A stretch of DNA of 64,000 bases from Algoriphagus sanaruensis (GTDB lineage Bacteria; Bacteroidota; Bacteroidia; Cytophagales; Cyclobacteriaceae): assembly GCF_001593605.1 (NCBI RefSeq), contig NZ_CP012836.1:2484501-2548500 (forward strand), given 5' to 3'. The first letter of the stretch is position 1, and each line of letters opens with the position of its first letter. The notes beneath the pieces were generated by a model. That model was not told the DNA's origin, did no database searches, and saw only the letters and a program-made list of their open reading frames with translations. Of the stretch, positions 24,018 through 33,133 are shown one piece after another. A program made the translations under genes and the position numbers.

Positions 24018-24495
24018 CCTCTTCATAAGTCTCACCAAACTCCTTTTTGGCGATTCGATAGATTTCAATGGCATCGGTGGGAATTACCAAAAAATCTCCT
24101 GGCTTGATAATCATCGTTTCTTTCCAAGGAGCCTGAAATTCCAAAAAGTCATTAAGCTTCAATTCGTGAAGAAATCTTTCTGAAAATGGAATAGCAAACA
24201 CTTTTCCAATAGGCTGATAACAACCCCAACCATCTCCTAAGGAATTTTTTAGGCTGTATTTTCGCTCAAAAGTGGAAGCATTTACCAAGTAGTTTTCCTT
24301 TACTGAAGTTTGATTTTCTACCAGCCAATCGCCGGATTGTGCTGTATTCCGGGTTTCTTCCCCATCACTTGTATGGGTAAGCACGACTTGACCCTCAACC
24401 GCTTTTTTTGCTTTTACCAAGGTCTTTTTTCGGTAGATCTTTCCCTCTTCTTTCAGAATTGGGAGAAAAAAATCAAGCATTTCACGTTGAGTCAT
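24007..24495 (-). CDS. PGDYG-like hypothetical protein
   Basis: 162 residues with no signal peptide. The protein contains two GD-containing turns, QSGDWLVENQTS (about residues 53-64) and IKPGDFLVIPT, resembling the PGDYG domain, whose role is unknown. The rest is beta-rich with charged ends. It is convergent with the MDR gene (11-bp overlap) and stands alone on its strand. Confidence 0.6.
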   Translation of the reverse strand: MTQREMLDFFLPILKEEGKIYRKKTLVKAKKAVEGQVVLTHTSDGEETRNTAQSGDWLVENQTSVKENYLVNASTFERKYSLKNSLGDGWGCYQPIGKVFAIPFSERFLHELKLNDFLEFQAPWKETMIIKPGDFLVIPTDAIEIYRIAKKEFGETYEEVKE

Positions 24496-24605
24496 GAGAT
24501 CATGGATGGTTTCAGTGAATTCTAAATTAGAAAATAGAATCTAATCTCAGAGAAAAAATTTGGGAGCTGAAATAGGATGTCCAACATTTAATCCATCGGA
24601 AACTT

Positions 24606-24938
24606 TTAATCCATGTCGGTTTCAAAAAGAAAATTTTGAAAGGCATTTTGAAGTTCTTTCAAAGCCTTACTTTCATTCTGTGTTTTTGCCAACTCAATTC
24701 CTTTTTCATAGGTGGATTTAGCCTTTTCCAATTGATTTTCCTCAAAAAACAACTGAGCAGCAGGAAAGTATGTAGGGAGATAATCGGGGAATTTCTCCAA
24801 TACAAAATCGAATATTTCAATAGCTTGTATAGGATCTTTCTCCCTGATTTCCAATGCTAAAGCATAATGATTGAATGGGTTATCGGGCTCCTCCTGAATA
24901 AACGATTTTAATAGCTCTTGTCGGTCCAATTTGCCCAT
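24606..24938 (-). CDS. Small tetratricopeptide-repeat protein
   Basis: 110 residues. Two to three TPR helices pairs are visible (NPFNHYALALEIREKDPIQAI; PTYFPAAQLFFEENQLEKAKSTYEKGI), so it is a protein-interaction module without enzyme motifs. It is cytoplasmic and divergent from etfB across 74 bp. Confidence 0.78.
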   Translation of the reverse strand: MGKLDRQELLKSFIQEEPDNPFNHYALALEIREKDPIQAIEIFDFVLEKFPDYLPTYFPAAQLFFEENQLEKAKSTYEKGIELAKTQNESKALKELQNAFQNFLFETDMD

Positions 24939-25012
24939 GTTTTATTTTTTTAAATACCGCATGACTGTTATTTTCACGCGAAATAAATCTAAAATAATCT
25001 AACTCTAAACCA

Positions 25013-25750
25013 ATGAAGATTCTTGTTTGTATCACTCACGTACCGGATACGACGTCCAAGATTCAATTTGCTGCCAACAATACCAAATTAGATACCACGG
25101 GGGTTCAGTTCATTATTGGCCCTTATGATGACTATGCTTTGGCAAGAGCAGTGGAATTAAGAGACCAAACCGGAGGTAAATTGACCGTACTAAACGTAGG
25201 AGAAGCTGAAACTGAGCCTACCTTACGGAAAGCATTGGCCATCGGAGCAGATGATGCCATTCGGGTAAATGCTTTTCCTAAGGATTCCTTCTTTGTAGCA
25301 ATTCAGATTGCGCATTATGCCAAAGAGGGCCAATATGATCTTATTCTAATGGGCCGTGAATCCATCGATTTCAATGGAGGGATGGTTCATGGAATGGTCG
25401 GTGAGCTTTTGGGCATGCCTTCTTTTTCGCCTGTGATGAAATTGGATTTGGAAGGTTCTACGGTGAAAATGGCCCGAGAAATTGAGGGAGGAAAGGAAAT
25501 GATTGAAGCTCAGCTTCCATTGATTGCTGGATGTCAAGAGCCAATTGCAGAATGGAAAATCCCAAATATGCGAGGCATTATGTCAGCTCGTACGAAGCCA
25601 TTGAATGTGGTTGAACCTGTATCTCAAGAGACCCAAGCTGAAGCCACATCGTATCAGCTACCTCCAGCTAAAGGAGCAGTAAAATTGATCGATAAGGATC
25701 AAGTAGGTGAGTTGGTGAAATTGTTGAAAAACGAGGCCAAAGTGCTTTAA
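25013..25750 (+). CDS. etfB: Electron transfer flavoprotein beta subunit
   Basis: 245 residues, usual length. It starts MKILVCITHVPDT, a typical EtfB N-terminus, and has GPYDDYALARAVEL and the adenine-nucleotide (AMP) pocket region DLILMGRESIDFNGGMVHG. It pairs with EtfA, encoded 35 bp downstream. ETF accepts electrons from acyl-CoA dehydrogenases such as the GcdH encoded at about 49-50 kb and passes them to ETF:quinone oxidoreductase (not in the window). Confidence 0.96.
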   Translation: MKILVCITHVPDTTSKIQFAANNTKLDTTGVQFIIGPYDDYALARAVELRDQTGGKLTVLNVGEAETEPTLRKALAIGADDAIRVNAFPKDSFFVAIQIAHYAKEGQYDLILMGRESIDFNGGMVHGMVGELLGMPSFSPVMKLDLEGSTVKMAREIEGGKEMIEAQLPLIAGCQEPIAEWKIPNMRGIMSARTKPLNVVEPVSQETQAEATSYQLPPAKGAVKLIDKDQVGELVKLLKNEAKVL

Positions 25751-25785
25751 TCTATTTTTAATAAACCCATTTAAATCAGGAATTT

Positions 25786-26754
25786 ATGTCTATTCTAGTA
25801 TATATCGAACACGCAGAAGGAAAGGTAAAAAAGACCAGTCTTGAAGCAGTTTCTTTTGCAAATGCACTTGCTGCTCAAACAGGAGAGGGAGAAGTGGTAG
25901 CTGTCGCATTGGGTACAGTAGATCAAGCCGAACTTGCTTCAGTAGGAAAAGCAGGTGCGGCGAAAGTACTTCACGGTGCAGACGCAAGATTAGATGCAGG
26001 GGTCATTCAAGCCCATGCAAGTGCAGTTGCCCAAGCTTTTCAAAAAGTAGGAGCAAAGACTTTGGTATTAGCCAAGTCATCTTTGGGAGATGCGGTGGCA
26101 GCTCGCTTGGCAATTAAGCTTCAGGCAGGTTTGGTTTCAAACGTTGTTGAATTGCCTAACACTTCTGGTGGATATACGGTTAAACGAAGTATTTACACTG
26201 GAAAAGCATTCGCAGAAACAGCTGTAACCACTGAAAATAAAATTCTAGCAATCAAGAAAAATGCAATAGACCTCAGAACGGATGGGGCTGATGCCTCAGT
26301 TGAAAACTTTGATGTTCAACTTTCCGACGCGGATTTTGCAGGTAAAATCACAGCTACTGAGCGCGCAACTGGAGAAATTCTTCTTCCTGAAGCAGACATT
26401 GTTGTATCTGGCGGTCGAGGCATGAAGGGACCTGAAAATTGGGGAATGATCGAGGATCTTGCCAAAGTTTTAGGAGCAGCTACAGGTTGTTCAAAACCGG
26501 TATCTGATATTGGTTGGAGACCTCATCATGAGCACGTGGGTCAAACAGGGGTAAAAGTTGCGCCTAGTTTATACGTTGCAGTAGGAATTTCAGGAGCGAT
26601 TCAACATCTTGCAGGGGTAAATTCTTCGAAGTGCATAGTGGTCATAAATAAAGATCCAGAGGCGCCATTTTTCAAAGCTGCGGATTATGGAATTGTTGGA
26701 GATGCATTCGAGGTTGTACCAAAATTAACCGAAGCACTAAAAGCAGAACTTTAA
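25786..26754 (+). CDS. etfA: Electron transfer flavoprotein alpha subunit
   Basis: 322 residues. The C-terminal FAD domain is clear: VVSGGRGMKGPENW, then GCSKPVSDIGWRPHHEHVGQTG, then AVGISGAIQHLAG and VINKDPEAPFF. A Cys-Ser-Lys triplet stands where many EtfA proteins have Ala-Ser-Arg, as in other Bacteroidota members. It forms the FAD-holding half of ETF with EtfB and is followed 6 bp later by the bifunctional nuclease gene. Confidence 0.96.
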   Translation: MSILVYIEHAEGKVKKTSLEAVSFANALAAQTGEGEVVAVALGTVDQAELASVGKAGAAKVLHGADARLDAGVIQAHASAVAQAFQKVGAKTLVLAKSSLGDAVAARLAIKLQAGLVSNVVELPNTSGGYTVKRSIYTGKAFAETAVTTENKILAIKKNAIDLRTDGADASVENFDVQLSDADFAGKITATERATGEILLPEADIVVSGGRGMKGPENWGMIEDLAKVLGAATGCSKPVSDIGWRPHHEHVGQTGVKVAPSLYVAVGISGAIQHLAGVNSSKCIVVINKDPEAPFFKAADYGIVGDAFEVVPKLTEALKAEL

Positions 26755-26760
26755 ATTTTT

Positions 26761-27354
26761 GTGGAAAAACTCGTAGAACTTGAAATTCTTGGATTATCAT
26801 CCAACCATTCTCAATCAGGGTCATTTACTCTGGTGATGGGTGAAAACGAGGGTACAAGAAGATTACCTATTGTCATTGGGATGTTTGAAGCTCAGGCTAT
26901 TGCAATTGAGATTGAGAAAATTATTCCCAACCGGCCAATGACTCATGATCTTTTCAAATCATTCGCCGACAGCTTTCAGTACGAAATCGAGAAAATTGTG
27001 ATTTCGGATATGAAAGAAGGAGTGTTCTACGCTAAGATTTTCTGCAAGTCAAGCCTTCTAGCTGTTGAGGTAGATAGCAGGCCTTCAGATGCAATTGCAA
27101 TTGCAGTTCGCTTCGGAGCTCCAATCTTTTGTTCCGAAAAAGTGATGTCAGAAGCGGCCATCGAGTTTACTGAAGAGGACAAAAAAGAAGAGACAAAAGC
27201 TCAGAAGGAGGCTGTTAAGCCAGTTCCTCAAAAAGAGTCCTCTCTAAAGGATTATAGTTTGGATAAGCTATACCAGCTTTTAGAAAAAGCAATCAACAAC
27301 GAGGATTACGAAAAAGCAGCCCGAATACGGGATGAAATTAATAAGAGAAACTAA
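26761..27354 (+). CDS. Bifunctional nuclease (DUF151) with UvrB/UvrC-type tail
   Basis: 197 residues starting at GTG 26761. Residues 1-130 are the BFN/DUF151 domain, with LPIVIGMFEAQAIAIE, RPMTHDLF and VDSRPSDAIAIAVRFGAPI. A charged linker leads to a C-terminal helical pair (LEKAINNEDYEKAARIRDEI) typical of a UvrB-UvrC interaction motif. Plant and bacterial relatives have been reported to cut RNA and DNA; the role here is inferred. It is the last gene of the etfBA transcript, ending at a terminator. Confidence 0.88.
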   Translation: MEKLVELEILGLSSNHSQSGSFTLVMGENEGTRRLPIVIGMFEAQAIAIEIEKIIPNRPMTHDLFKSFADSFQYEIEKIVISDMKEGVFYAKIFCKSSLLAVEVDSRPSDAIAIAVRFGAPIFCSEKVMSEAAIEFTEEDKKEETKAQKEAVKPVPQKESSLKDYSLDKLYQLLEKAINNEDYEKAARIRDEINKRN

Positions 27355-27360
27355 AATTAA

Positions 27361-27388
27361 GGCCCTGAAGAGATTTCAGGGCTTTTTT
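27361..27388 (+). terminator. Intrinsic terminator of the etfBA transcript
   Basis: GCCCTGAA-GAGA-TTTCAGGGC with T6 directly after. It begins 7 bp past the nuclease stop codon. Confidence 0.88.
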
Positions 27389-27435
27389 CTTGCTTCTTAT
27401 CTCCCTATTTTAGCCCCTCGTTTTAAAATTTATCC

Positions 27436-28719
27436 ATGGATTATATCAGAGGAGTCATTGGTCTCGCCGTAATCGTTTTAGTTGCATTCATTTTTTCATC
27501 AGATCGAAAAAAAATTGATTGGAGGCTGGTTGCAATTGGTATTGCCCTTCAATTGTCTTTTGGGTTTTTGATTACCAAGGTTGAATTTGTCAAAGAAGGC
27601 TTCCAATTGCTTTCCCAAGGGTTTGTTAAATTTTTGAGCTTTAGCGAAGCAGGGGCTTCCTTTATTTTCGGGGACTTAGCAGGAGATAGTTTCGGATTTA
27701 TTTTCGCATTTAAGGTATTGCCAACTATCATTTTTTTCTCAACGGTTTCTGCTGGCTTGTACTATTTGGGTATTCTTCAAAAGGTGGTCTATGGCATTGC
27801 TTGGGTTATGGCTAGAACAATGAGACTCTCTGGCCCAGAATCACTTTCTGCCGCAGGAAATATTTTCCTTGGTCAAACTGAGGCCCCGCTATTGGTTCGT
27901 CCATTTATCCCCCAAATGAGTAAATCTGAGCTTATGTGTTTGATGACGGGAGGCATGGCTACGATTGCTGGAGGGGTTTTGGCCGGTTATGTCTCATTTT
28001 TGGGAGGGGATAGCCTAGAGGAGCAGAGTAAATTTGCTGCATACTTATTGGGTGCTTCGATCATGAATGCGCCAGCAGCAATCGTATTATCCAAAATATT
28101 TATTCCTGAGACTGAAAAGGAAATCAAACAAGACAAGTTGGAAGTCAACAAAGAGGCCATGGGCGTTAATTTGATTGATTCCATGTCTATTGGGGCAGCG
28201 GAGGGTTTAAAGTTAGCCTTGAATGTAGGAGGGATGCTTTTGGCATTTATTGCTGTTATCGCTGCAGTAAATTATGGATTAAGTGGCTTGATCGGAGAAT
28301 TTACCGGATTGAATGCATGGGTTGAAAGAAGTACGGGTGGACAGTTTACTGGATTTTCTTTGGAATATATATTCGGTCAAATTTTCCGGGGATTTGCTTG
28401 GATCATAGGCGTGGAATGGGCAGACACCCTGCAAATCGGTAGTTTGCTCGGACAAAAAACAGTAATCAATGAATTTGTGGCCTACCTTAGTCTTTCTGAA
28501 ATGAAGGAAGCTGGATCCATTAGCCCAAAGTCAATTGTTATCGCCACCTATGCCCTTTGTGGATTTTCAAACTTCAGCTCCATCGCTATTCAACTGGGAG
28601 GGATTTCAATCATAGCCCCAAATCAACAAGGAAATCTAAGTCGTCTTGGTCTCCGCTCCTTAATGGCAGCTTCTTTGGCTTGTTTGATGACCGCCACGAT
28701 TGCAGGAATGCTATTTTAA
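27436..28719 (+). CDS. Concentrative nucleoside transporter (NupC/CNT family)
   Basis: 427 residues with about ten transmembrane helices. CNT family markers are present: GLAVIVLVAFIFSSDRKKI at the start, LGQTEAPLLVRPFI (nucleoside-contacting QTEAP), and GFSNFSSIAIQLGG near the end. It imports nucleosides with Na+ or H+. It has its own unit between two terminators. Confidence 0.93.
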   Translation: MDYIRGVIGLAVIVLVAFIFSSDRKKIDWRLVAIGIALQLSFGFLITKVEFVKEGFQLLSQGFVKFLSFSEAGASFIFGDLAGDSFGFIFAFKVLPTIIFFSTVSAGLYYLGILQKVVYGIAWVMARTMRLSGPESLSAAGNIFLGQTEAPLLVRPFIPQMSKSELMCLMTGGMATIAGGVLAGYVSFLGGDSLEEQSKFAAYLLGASIMNAPAAIVLSKIFIPETEKEIKQDKLEVNKEAMGVNLIDSMSIGAAEGLKLALNVGGMLLAFIAVIAAVNYGLSGLIGEFTGLNAWVERSTGGQFTGFSLEYIFGQIFRGFAWIIGVEWADTLQIGSLLGQKTVINEFVAYLSLSEMKEAGSISPKSIVIATYALCGFSNFSSIAIQLGGISIIAPNQQGNLSRLGLRSLMAASLACLMTATIAGMLF

Positions 28720-28862
28720 GATTCAAGACGCAAGACAATAGACATAAGATATCAGATATAGGATTTGAGAGAATTGACCCAATCTTAAAAAAATGAGAAA
28801 TTGGGTGAGTTGATTGGAATGAGTTGAATCTGATTTTGACTAAAAATTGATATCGGAGAATA
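28720..28862. repeat. Short degenerate heptad-like repeat after the CNT gene
   Basis: At 28727-28770 the sequence can be read with period 7 (CAAGACG, CAAGACA, ATAGACA, TAAGATA, TCAGATA). It is weak and short but of the same kind as the heptamer arrays near the RAYT locus. Nothing else is recognised in this interval. Confidence 0.35.
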
Positions 28863-28903
28863 AAAAAAGAAAGCTGGAAGTAATTTTCCAGCTTTCTTTT
28901 TTA
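28863..28903. terminator. Bidirectional intrinsic terminator
   Basis: Stem GAAAGCTGGAA / TTCCAGCTTTC with A-tract on the left and T-tract on the right. It separates the convergent CNT and M28 genes. Confidence 0.88.
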
Positions 28904-28957
28904 TTCCAAGAGGTTCTAGATTTTATCTCTTTATGCTAAAGTCTAAGATCTTAACGC

Positions 28958-30418
28958 TTAATTTCCATAAAGCTGTTTGCTCACTTCTTCATACTTATCA
29001 CCTGCTTGCCATACAGGACGTTGGTTCCAATTGGCAATTTTTTGGGCTGTCAAAATATACGCTTTCCAATAGATTTGGGCATATTCTAAATCAAAGTTAG
29101 AAACTTCATCAGCAGCCTTGTGGTAATACTTTTGAATTTCGTCATCAAAGGCTGTAAAGCCTAGCGAAAAGGTTGGTGCAGGAATACCTCTTCTTGCAAA
29201 GTTGACATTATCTGATCGATCGTATAAGCCTTGTTCAGGAGAAGGGTCTGAAACAGCTTTCACACCAAATTCATTTACAGCTTCCTCAATCAGGAAATCA
29301 GCACTTGTTCTTCCTAATCCAATAACAGTGATGATGGAAGTGTCATTATAGCCACCATTGTCAATATTCAAATTATAGATGATTTGATTGAGTGGGACGA
29401 GAGGATTATTTGCAAAATAGGCGCTACCCAAGAGTCCTTTTTCCTCAGCCGTCCAAAGTGCAATCAATATCGAACGTTTCGGAGGATTTTGAGCAAAATA
29501 CTTTGCTGCATTTAAGACAGCAACTGTTCCAACCGCATTGTCTCTGGCTCCATTATAAATCGAATCCCCTTGAGCATCGGGAGCACCAACACCCACATGA
29601 TCGTAGTGTGCTGAAAGAAGGAGGTATTCATTTTTTAGATTAGCATCAGTTCCTTCGATCCATGCAAGTACATTTTTTCCTTCAATCGTACGATTCATTT
29701 TACCCAAAATTGAAAGATTAGCAGGTTGAAGTTGCTCTCCTTTCATTTGATTTTTAAGGTCTTCGATCCAGATGTAAGGCAATTTGCTTGCGTTTCCTTG
29801 ATCGAGGGTCATTTGGGTACGGTTCAAAAAATTGGATACCAACTGCCAAGGAACAGACGGAGCATTGAATCGCTCAATTAAGGCAACTGCTCCAGCTGCT
29901 TCAGCATGCTTGATTTTTTCTCCACCCAAGGAGAAAAGATCTGAAGGACTCAATCGGTTTGGAGCACCTACATTAGCTACAGCAATTTTTCCTTTCAAAT
30001 CCAATCCAGCAAAATCTTCCTCCATTCCAAATCCTACGTCCACCAATTGAAATTCTCCAGAAAGGGAATTACCATCTAAAACCAATAGATTCTTTCCTTG
30101 GGTAAATTCCGAAGAACCAATGGTCATCGATCCAGACATTGGAGGTGAAGAAAGCCGAAATGGGATGTTTTGATAATATCCATCCGCTCCAGGAAGTGGC
30201 TTTGCTCCAAAGCTCTCCAGCTCTTTGGCTATAAATGTATAAGCTAACTTCATTTCTGTTCGAGCAGGATCGCGTCCCATAAGCTCGTCAGATGCGAGAT
30301 AAGTAAACTGGGAGATGGCTTGCTTGGCATCAAACTTTTGTTCAATGTCTTGCTTTTGGGCTTGGACCAAAGAGCTGGTCATTGCTAACAGCCCAAGGGT
30401 AATTAAGGTCTTTTGCAT
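28958..30418 (-). CDS. Secreted M28-family metallopeptidase
   Basis: 486 residues with a signal peptide (residues 1-20, ending VQAQ). A PA-type insert domain sits between the N-terminus and the catalytic domain. The zinc centre is intact: LLSAHYDHVG, GARDNAVG, WTAEEKGLLGS and NIDNGGYND, the M28 order for aminopeptidases. It is probably a periplasmic or outer-surface aminopeptidase. Single gene; start 60 bp from truC's end. Confidence 0.92.
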   Translation of the reverse strand: MQKTLITLGLLAMTSSLVQAQKQDIEQKFDAKQAISQFTYLASDELMGRDPARTEMKLAYTFIAKELESFGAKPLPGADGYYQNIPFRLSSPPMSGSMTIGSSEFTQGKNLLVLDGNSLSGEFQLVDVGFGMEEDFAGLDLKGKIAVANVGAPNRLSPSDLFSLGGEKIKHAEAAGAVALIERFNAPSVPWQLVSNFLNRTQMTLDQGNASKLPYIWIEDLKNQMKGEQLQPANLSILGKMNRTIEGKNVLAWIEGTDANLKNEYLLLSAHYDHVGVGAPDAQGDSIYNGARDNAVGTVAVLNAAKYFAQNPPKRSILIALWTAEEKGLLGSAYFANNPLVPLNQIIYNLNIDNGGYNDTSIITVIGLGRTSADFLIEEAVNEFGVKAVSDPSPEQGLYDRSDNVNFARRGIPAPTFSLGFTAFDDEIQKYYHKAADEVSNFDLEYAQIYWKAYILTAQKIANWNQRPVWQAGDKYEEVSKQLYGN

Positions 30419-30475
30419 GGGTTGGTAATTTGTAAAGTTCTAAAGTAATCGAAAAAACAGATTGTGATATTTTAC

Positions 30476-31180
30476 TCATTCAAATTCCCCTAATTCCCAG
30501 CCTAAATGCTGCATAATTGTTCGAAAATGGGCGGGAGGAGGACAAGTAATGGAGATTTGGGTATTTGTCAACGGGTGTGTAAAGCTAAGTTTCCATGCAT
30601 GGAGCAAGAGATTTTGAAGTCCAAATTGACGTTCAAAAAAGATGTTTTGCTTATTGTCTCCATGTTTTTTGTCGCCTATGATGTAATGGCGAATATGAGC
30701 TAAATGCCTCCGGATTTGATGCGTTCTACCAGTTAGTAGATCTACTTCCAATAGAGAATATCGGCTGGTTGGATATCGTCCGGTGGAATTATAGGGGATT
30801 TCTGACTCAGCAATTACAGCATACTTTGTTTGTGCCTCTTGTAGCTTTTTTGAGCGTTCACTCTGAAGTGGATGATCGATCAATCCTTGTTTTTCTTGAG
30901 GGATTCCCCTTGCAATGGTGAGGTAAGTCTTTCTAACCTCTCGATCCATGAATTTGGCTTTAAGTGCAGGTAGAATGGATTCATTTTTAGCAAAAAGCAC
31001 AATTCCACTTGTTGCTCGATCCAATCGATGTACTGGAGATACCCAAGATCCAATTTGATCTCGAAGCTGAATTAACGCATTTTTATCCTCACCATAGGCT
31101 TGGCGTGTTCGGTGTACCAAAAGTCCTGCAGGCTTATTGATAAGGATTAGATCTTCATCTTCGAAGAGGATTTCAAGCAT
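30476..31180 (-). CDS. truC: tRNA pseudouridine synthase TruC-like (RluA family)
   Basis: The start chosen is ATG 31180 (234 residues), as the in-frame leader to 31249 is not family-like. MLEILFEDEDLILINKPAGLLVHR and LRDQIG-x-WVSPVHRLDRATSG match TruC, where the Asp in RLDR is catalytic and the target is U65 of tRNA. The family call (RluA fold) is firm; the TruC subfamily is by resemblance. It lies next to mnmA, another tRNA-modifying enzyme, on the same strand. Confidence 0.85.
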   Translation of the reverse strand: MLEILFEDEDLILINKPAGLLVHRTRQAYGEDKNALIQLRDQIGSWVSPVHRLDRATSGIVLFAKNESILPALKAKFMDREVRKTYLTIARGIPQEKQGLIDHPLQSERSKKLQEAQTKYAVIAESEIPYNSTGRYPTSRYSLLEVDLLTGRTHQIRRHLAHIRHYIIGDKKHGDNKQNIFFERQFGLQNLLLHAWKLSFTHPLTNTQISITCPPPAHFRTIMQHLGWELGEFE

Positions 31181-31330
31181 GTAGTGTAAATAGGTGAAAT
31201 ACTTAAGAGAGAAACCAAAATCTATTTTTTTGAAACCACATAGGTACATAGATTCTATTTGGTGATAAAGTATTTTCTATGTGTCTAGGTGGTTATAAAA
31301 ATTGGTTTTATTCAATTTGTTGTAGTCGAT

Positions 31331-32542
31331 TTAGAATATTGTTCCGGACCCAATACATTCATCCTCTTGGTACCAAGCCACAAATTGCCCGGAAGCGACA
31401 CCTTTTTGAGCGTTTTCGAAAATGACGTACAATCCATTTTCCTTCATTACCAAAGTTGCTTTGGATAAAGGTTGACGGTATCGGATACGGGCTATGTATT
31501 CTGCAGATTCTCCTGGAAGCAAAGCCAGATCCTCTCGAATCCAATGAACTTGATCTTTTTTTACAAACAAACCTATTCGATTTAGTCCAGGATGATCTTC
31601 GCCCAATCCAGTATATATTACATTCTGGACCGTATTTGTTTCTAATACAAAAAGAGGCTTTCCAGTTCCACCAACCTGAAGGCCTTTACGCTGTCCAACT
31701 GTAAAGTAATGTGCGCCATTGTGTTCACCTAAGACTTTTCCTTGGTCTGGTGTATAATGGATCGGCAAACAGAGGGCATCTAAAATTTCCTGATCCCAAT
31801 CTCGAGGTTCAATTCCTGCTGGAACTTTTATTTGTTCATAGACAGGAAGATTTTCAGGAATTTGAATGATTCTTCCCTTTTTAGGTTTGAGTTGTTGTTG
31901 AAGAAAATCAGGCAACCTAACTTTTCCAATAAAGCAAAGACCCTGAGAGTCTTTCTTTTCTGCAGTGATCAAATCTGCCTCCTTGGCGATTTTTCGAACT
32001 TCAGGCTTTTGCAAATGCCCAATCGGAAATAGGGCTTTGGAAAGCTGTTCTTGTGAAAGCTGACATAGAAAATAGCTTTGATCCTTATTTGGATCTGCTC
32101 CCGCAATCAACTGGTAAACAGGCTTTCCGTCTACCAAAATCTCTTTTTTCTGGCAATAATGACCCGTAGCGACAAAGTCAGCTTTAAGCTTTTGCGCAGC
32201 TTTTAAAAATATATCAAACTTGATTTCACGGTTGCAGAGGATATCCGGATTAGGAGTGCGGCCGGCTTCATATTCCGAAAACATGTAGTCGACAATTCGC
32301 TCTCGATATTCTTCGCTCAGGTCAATGGCTTGAAAGGGAATACCAAGTTTTTCAGCCACCAGCATGGCGTCGGTGGAGTCTTCCATCCAAGGGCATTCAT
32401 TGGAAATGGTAACAGATTCATCGTGCCAGTTTTTCATAAACATGCCGATGACTTCATAGCCTTGGTCCAAAAGTAATTTGGCGGCAACACTGCTATCGAC
32501 ACCTCCAGAAAGGCCGACAACAACTCGAGTTTTTTCTTTCAT
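31331..32542 (-). CDS. mnmA: tRNA-specific 2-thiouridylase MnmA
   Basis: 403 residues, about 40 longer than E. coli MnmA because of extra segments. The ATP-pyrophosphatase P-loop [10 protein letters not shown] is at residues 13-22. [12 protein letters not shown] and SQGLCFIGK hold the two cysteines that receive and transfer sulfur. It makes s2U34 in tRNAs for Lys, Glu and Gln. It sits 150 bp upstream of truC, on the same strand. Confidence 0.96.
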   Translation of the reverse strand: MKEKTRVVVGLSGGVDSSVAAKLLLDQGYEVIGMFMKNWHDESVTISNECPWMEDSTDAMLVAEKLGIPFQAIDLSEEYRERIVDYMFSEYEAGRTPNPDILCNREIKFDIFLKAAQKLKADFVATGHYCQKKEILVDGKPVYQLIAGADPNKDQSYFLCQLSQEQLSKALFPIGHLQKPEVRKIAKEADLITAEKKDSQGLCFIGKVRLPDFLQQQLKPKKGRIIQIPENLPVYEQIKVPAGIEPRDWDQEILDALCLPIHYTPDQGKVLGEHNGAHYFTVGQRKGLQVGGTGKPLFVLETNTVQNVIYTGLGEDHPGLNRIGLFVKKDQVHWIREDLALLPGESAEYIARIRYRQPLSKATLVMKENGLYVIFENAQKGVASGQFVAWYQEDECIGSGTIF

Positions 32543-32638
32543 AGGTAATAAGTAATGGATTCAAGGTCCATTAGGTTACGCATTGTAGAACTCAATTCCG
32601 AGTGGAATAAGTTCGTAAAGGTAAATTAAAAGAGTTGT

Positions 32639-32697
32639 AAGGTTGCAATGTGGTAAAGTTGAAAAGTTGTTACCTAACTTTACCACTTTACAACCTT
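32639..32697. repeat. 22-bp inverted repeat with period-8 units
   Basis: Left arm 32639-32660 and right arm 32676-32697 match at 20 of 22 positions, with a 15-bp loop. The right side is also tandem with period 8 (AACTTTAC, CACTTTAC, AACCTTTT, AACTTTAG). It lies in the 170-bp divergent space between mnmA and arfB, so it could affect either promoter, but no function is shown. Confidence 0.6.
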
Positions 32698-32713
32698 TTA
32701 ACTTTAGAACTTA

Positions 32714-33133
32714 GTGCTTTCTCTAATCCAACGAATTACTTCCGGGGCTTTTTTACCTGAACTTCAATTTCAAACTGCCAGAAGTGGGGGACCTGGAGGG
32801 CAAAACGTCAACAAGGTAGAAACTAAGGTTCAATTGAGGTTTGATGTCCAAAACTCTGGGGTTTTAACCGAGGAGGAAAAGTTGACCTTGCTTCAAAAGG
32901 CAAAAAATAAGGTAGATCAGGAAGGTTTTCTTCAATTGATGTCCCAGGAAAAGCGCTCACAAATCCAGAACAAGGAGCTAGTGGTCAAGAAGTTTTATGA
33001 TCTTCTGAAAACTGCTTTTGAAAAGAAAAAAATCAGAAAAGCCAGTAAACCTAGCAAAGGAGCAATCGAAGACCGACTAAAAAAGAAAAAGGCCCTCTCT
33101 GAAAAGAAGGCCAATCGTAATTGGAAGCCTTAA
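32714..33133 (+). CDS. arfB: Alternative ribosome-rescue factor ArfB
   Basis: 139 residues starting at GTG 32714, the same size as E. coli ArfB (YaeJ). The catalytic loop SGGPGGQNVNKVETKV (about residues 24-39) carries the GGQ motif of peptide-release factors. There is no stop-codon recognition domain. The C-terminal 40 residues are lysine-rich, the part that enters the empty mRNA channel of a stalled ribosome. It frees ribosomes stuck at mRNA ends. The 3' end overlaps the convergent PepSY gene by 4 bp. Confidence 0.93.
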   Translation: MLSLIQRITSGAFLPELQFQTARSGGPGGQNVNKVETKVQLRFDVQNSGVLTEEEKLTLLQKAKNKVDQEGFLQLMSQEKRSQIQNKELVVKKFYDLLKTAFEKKKIRKASKPSKGAIEDRLKKKKALSEKKANRNWKP

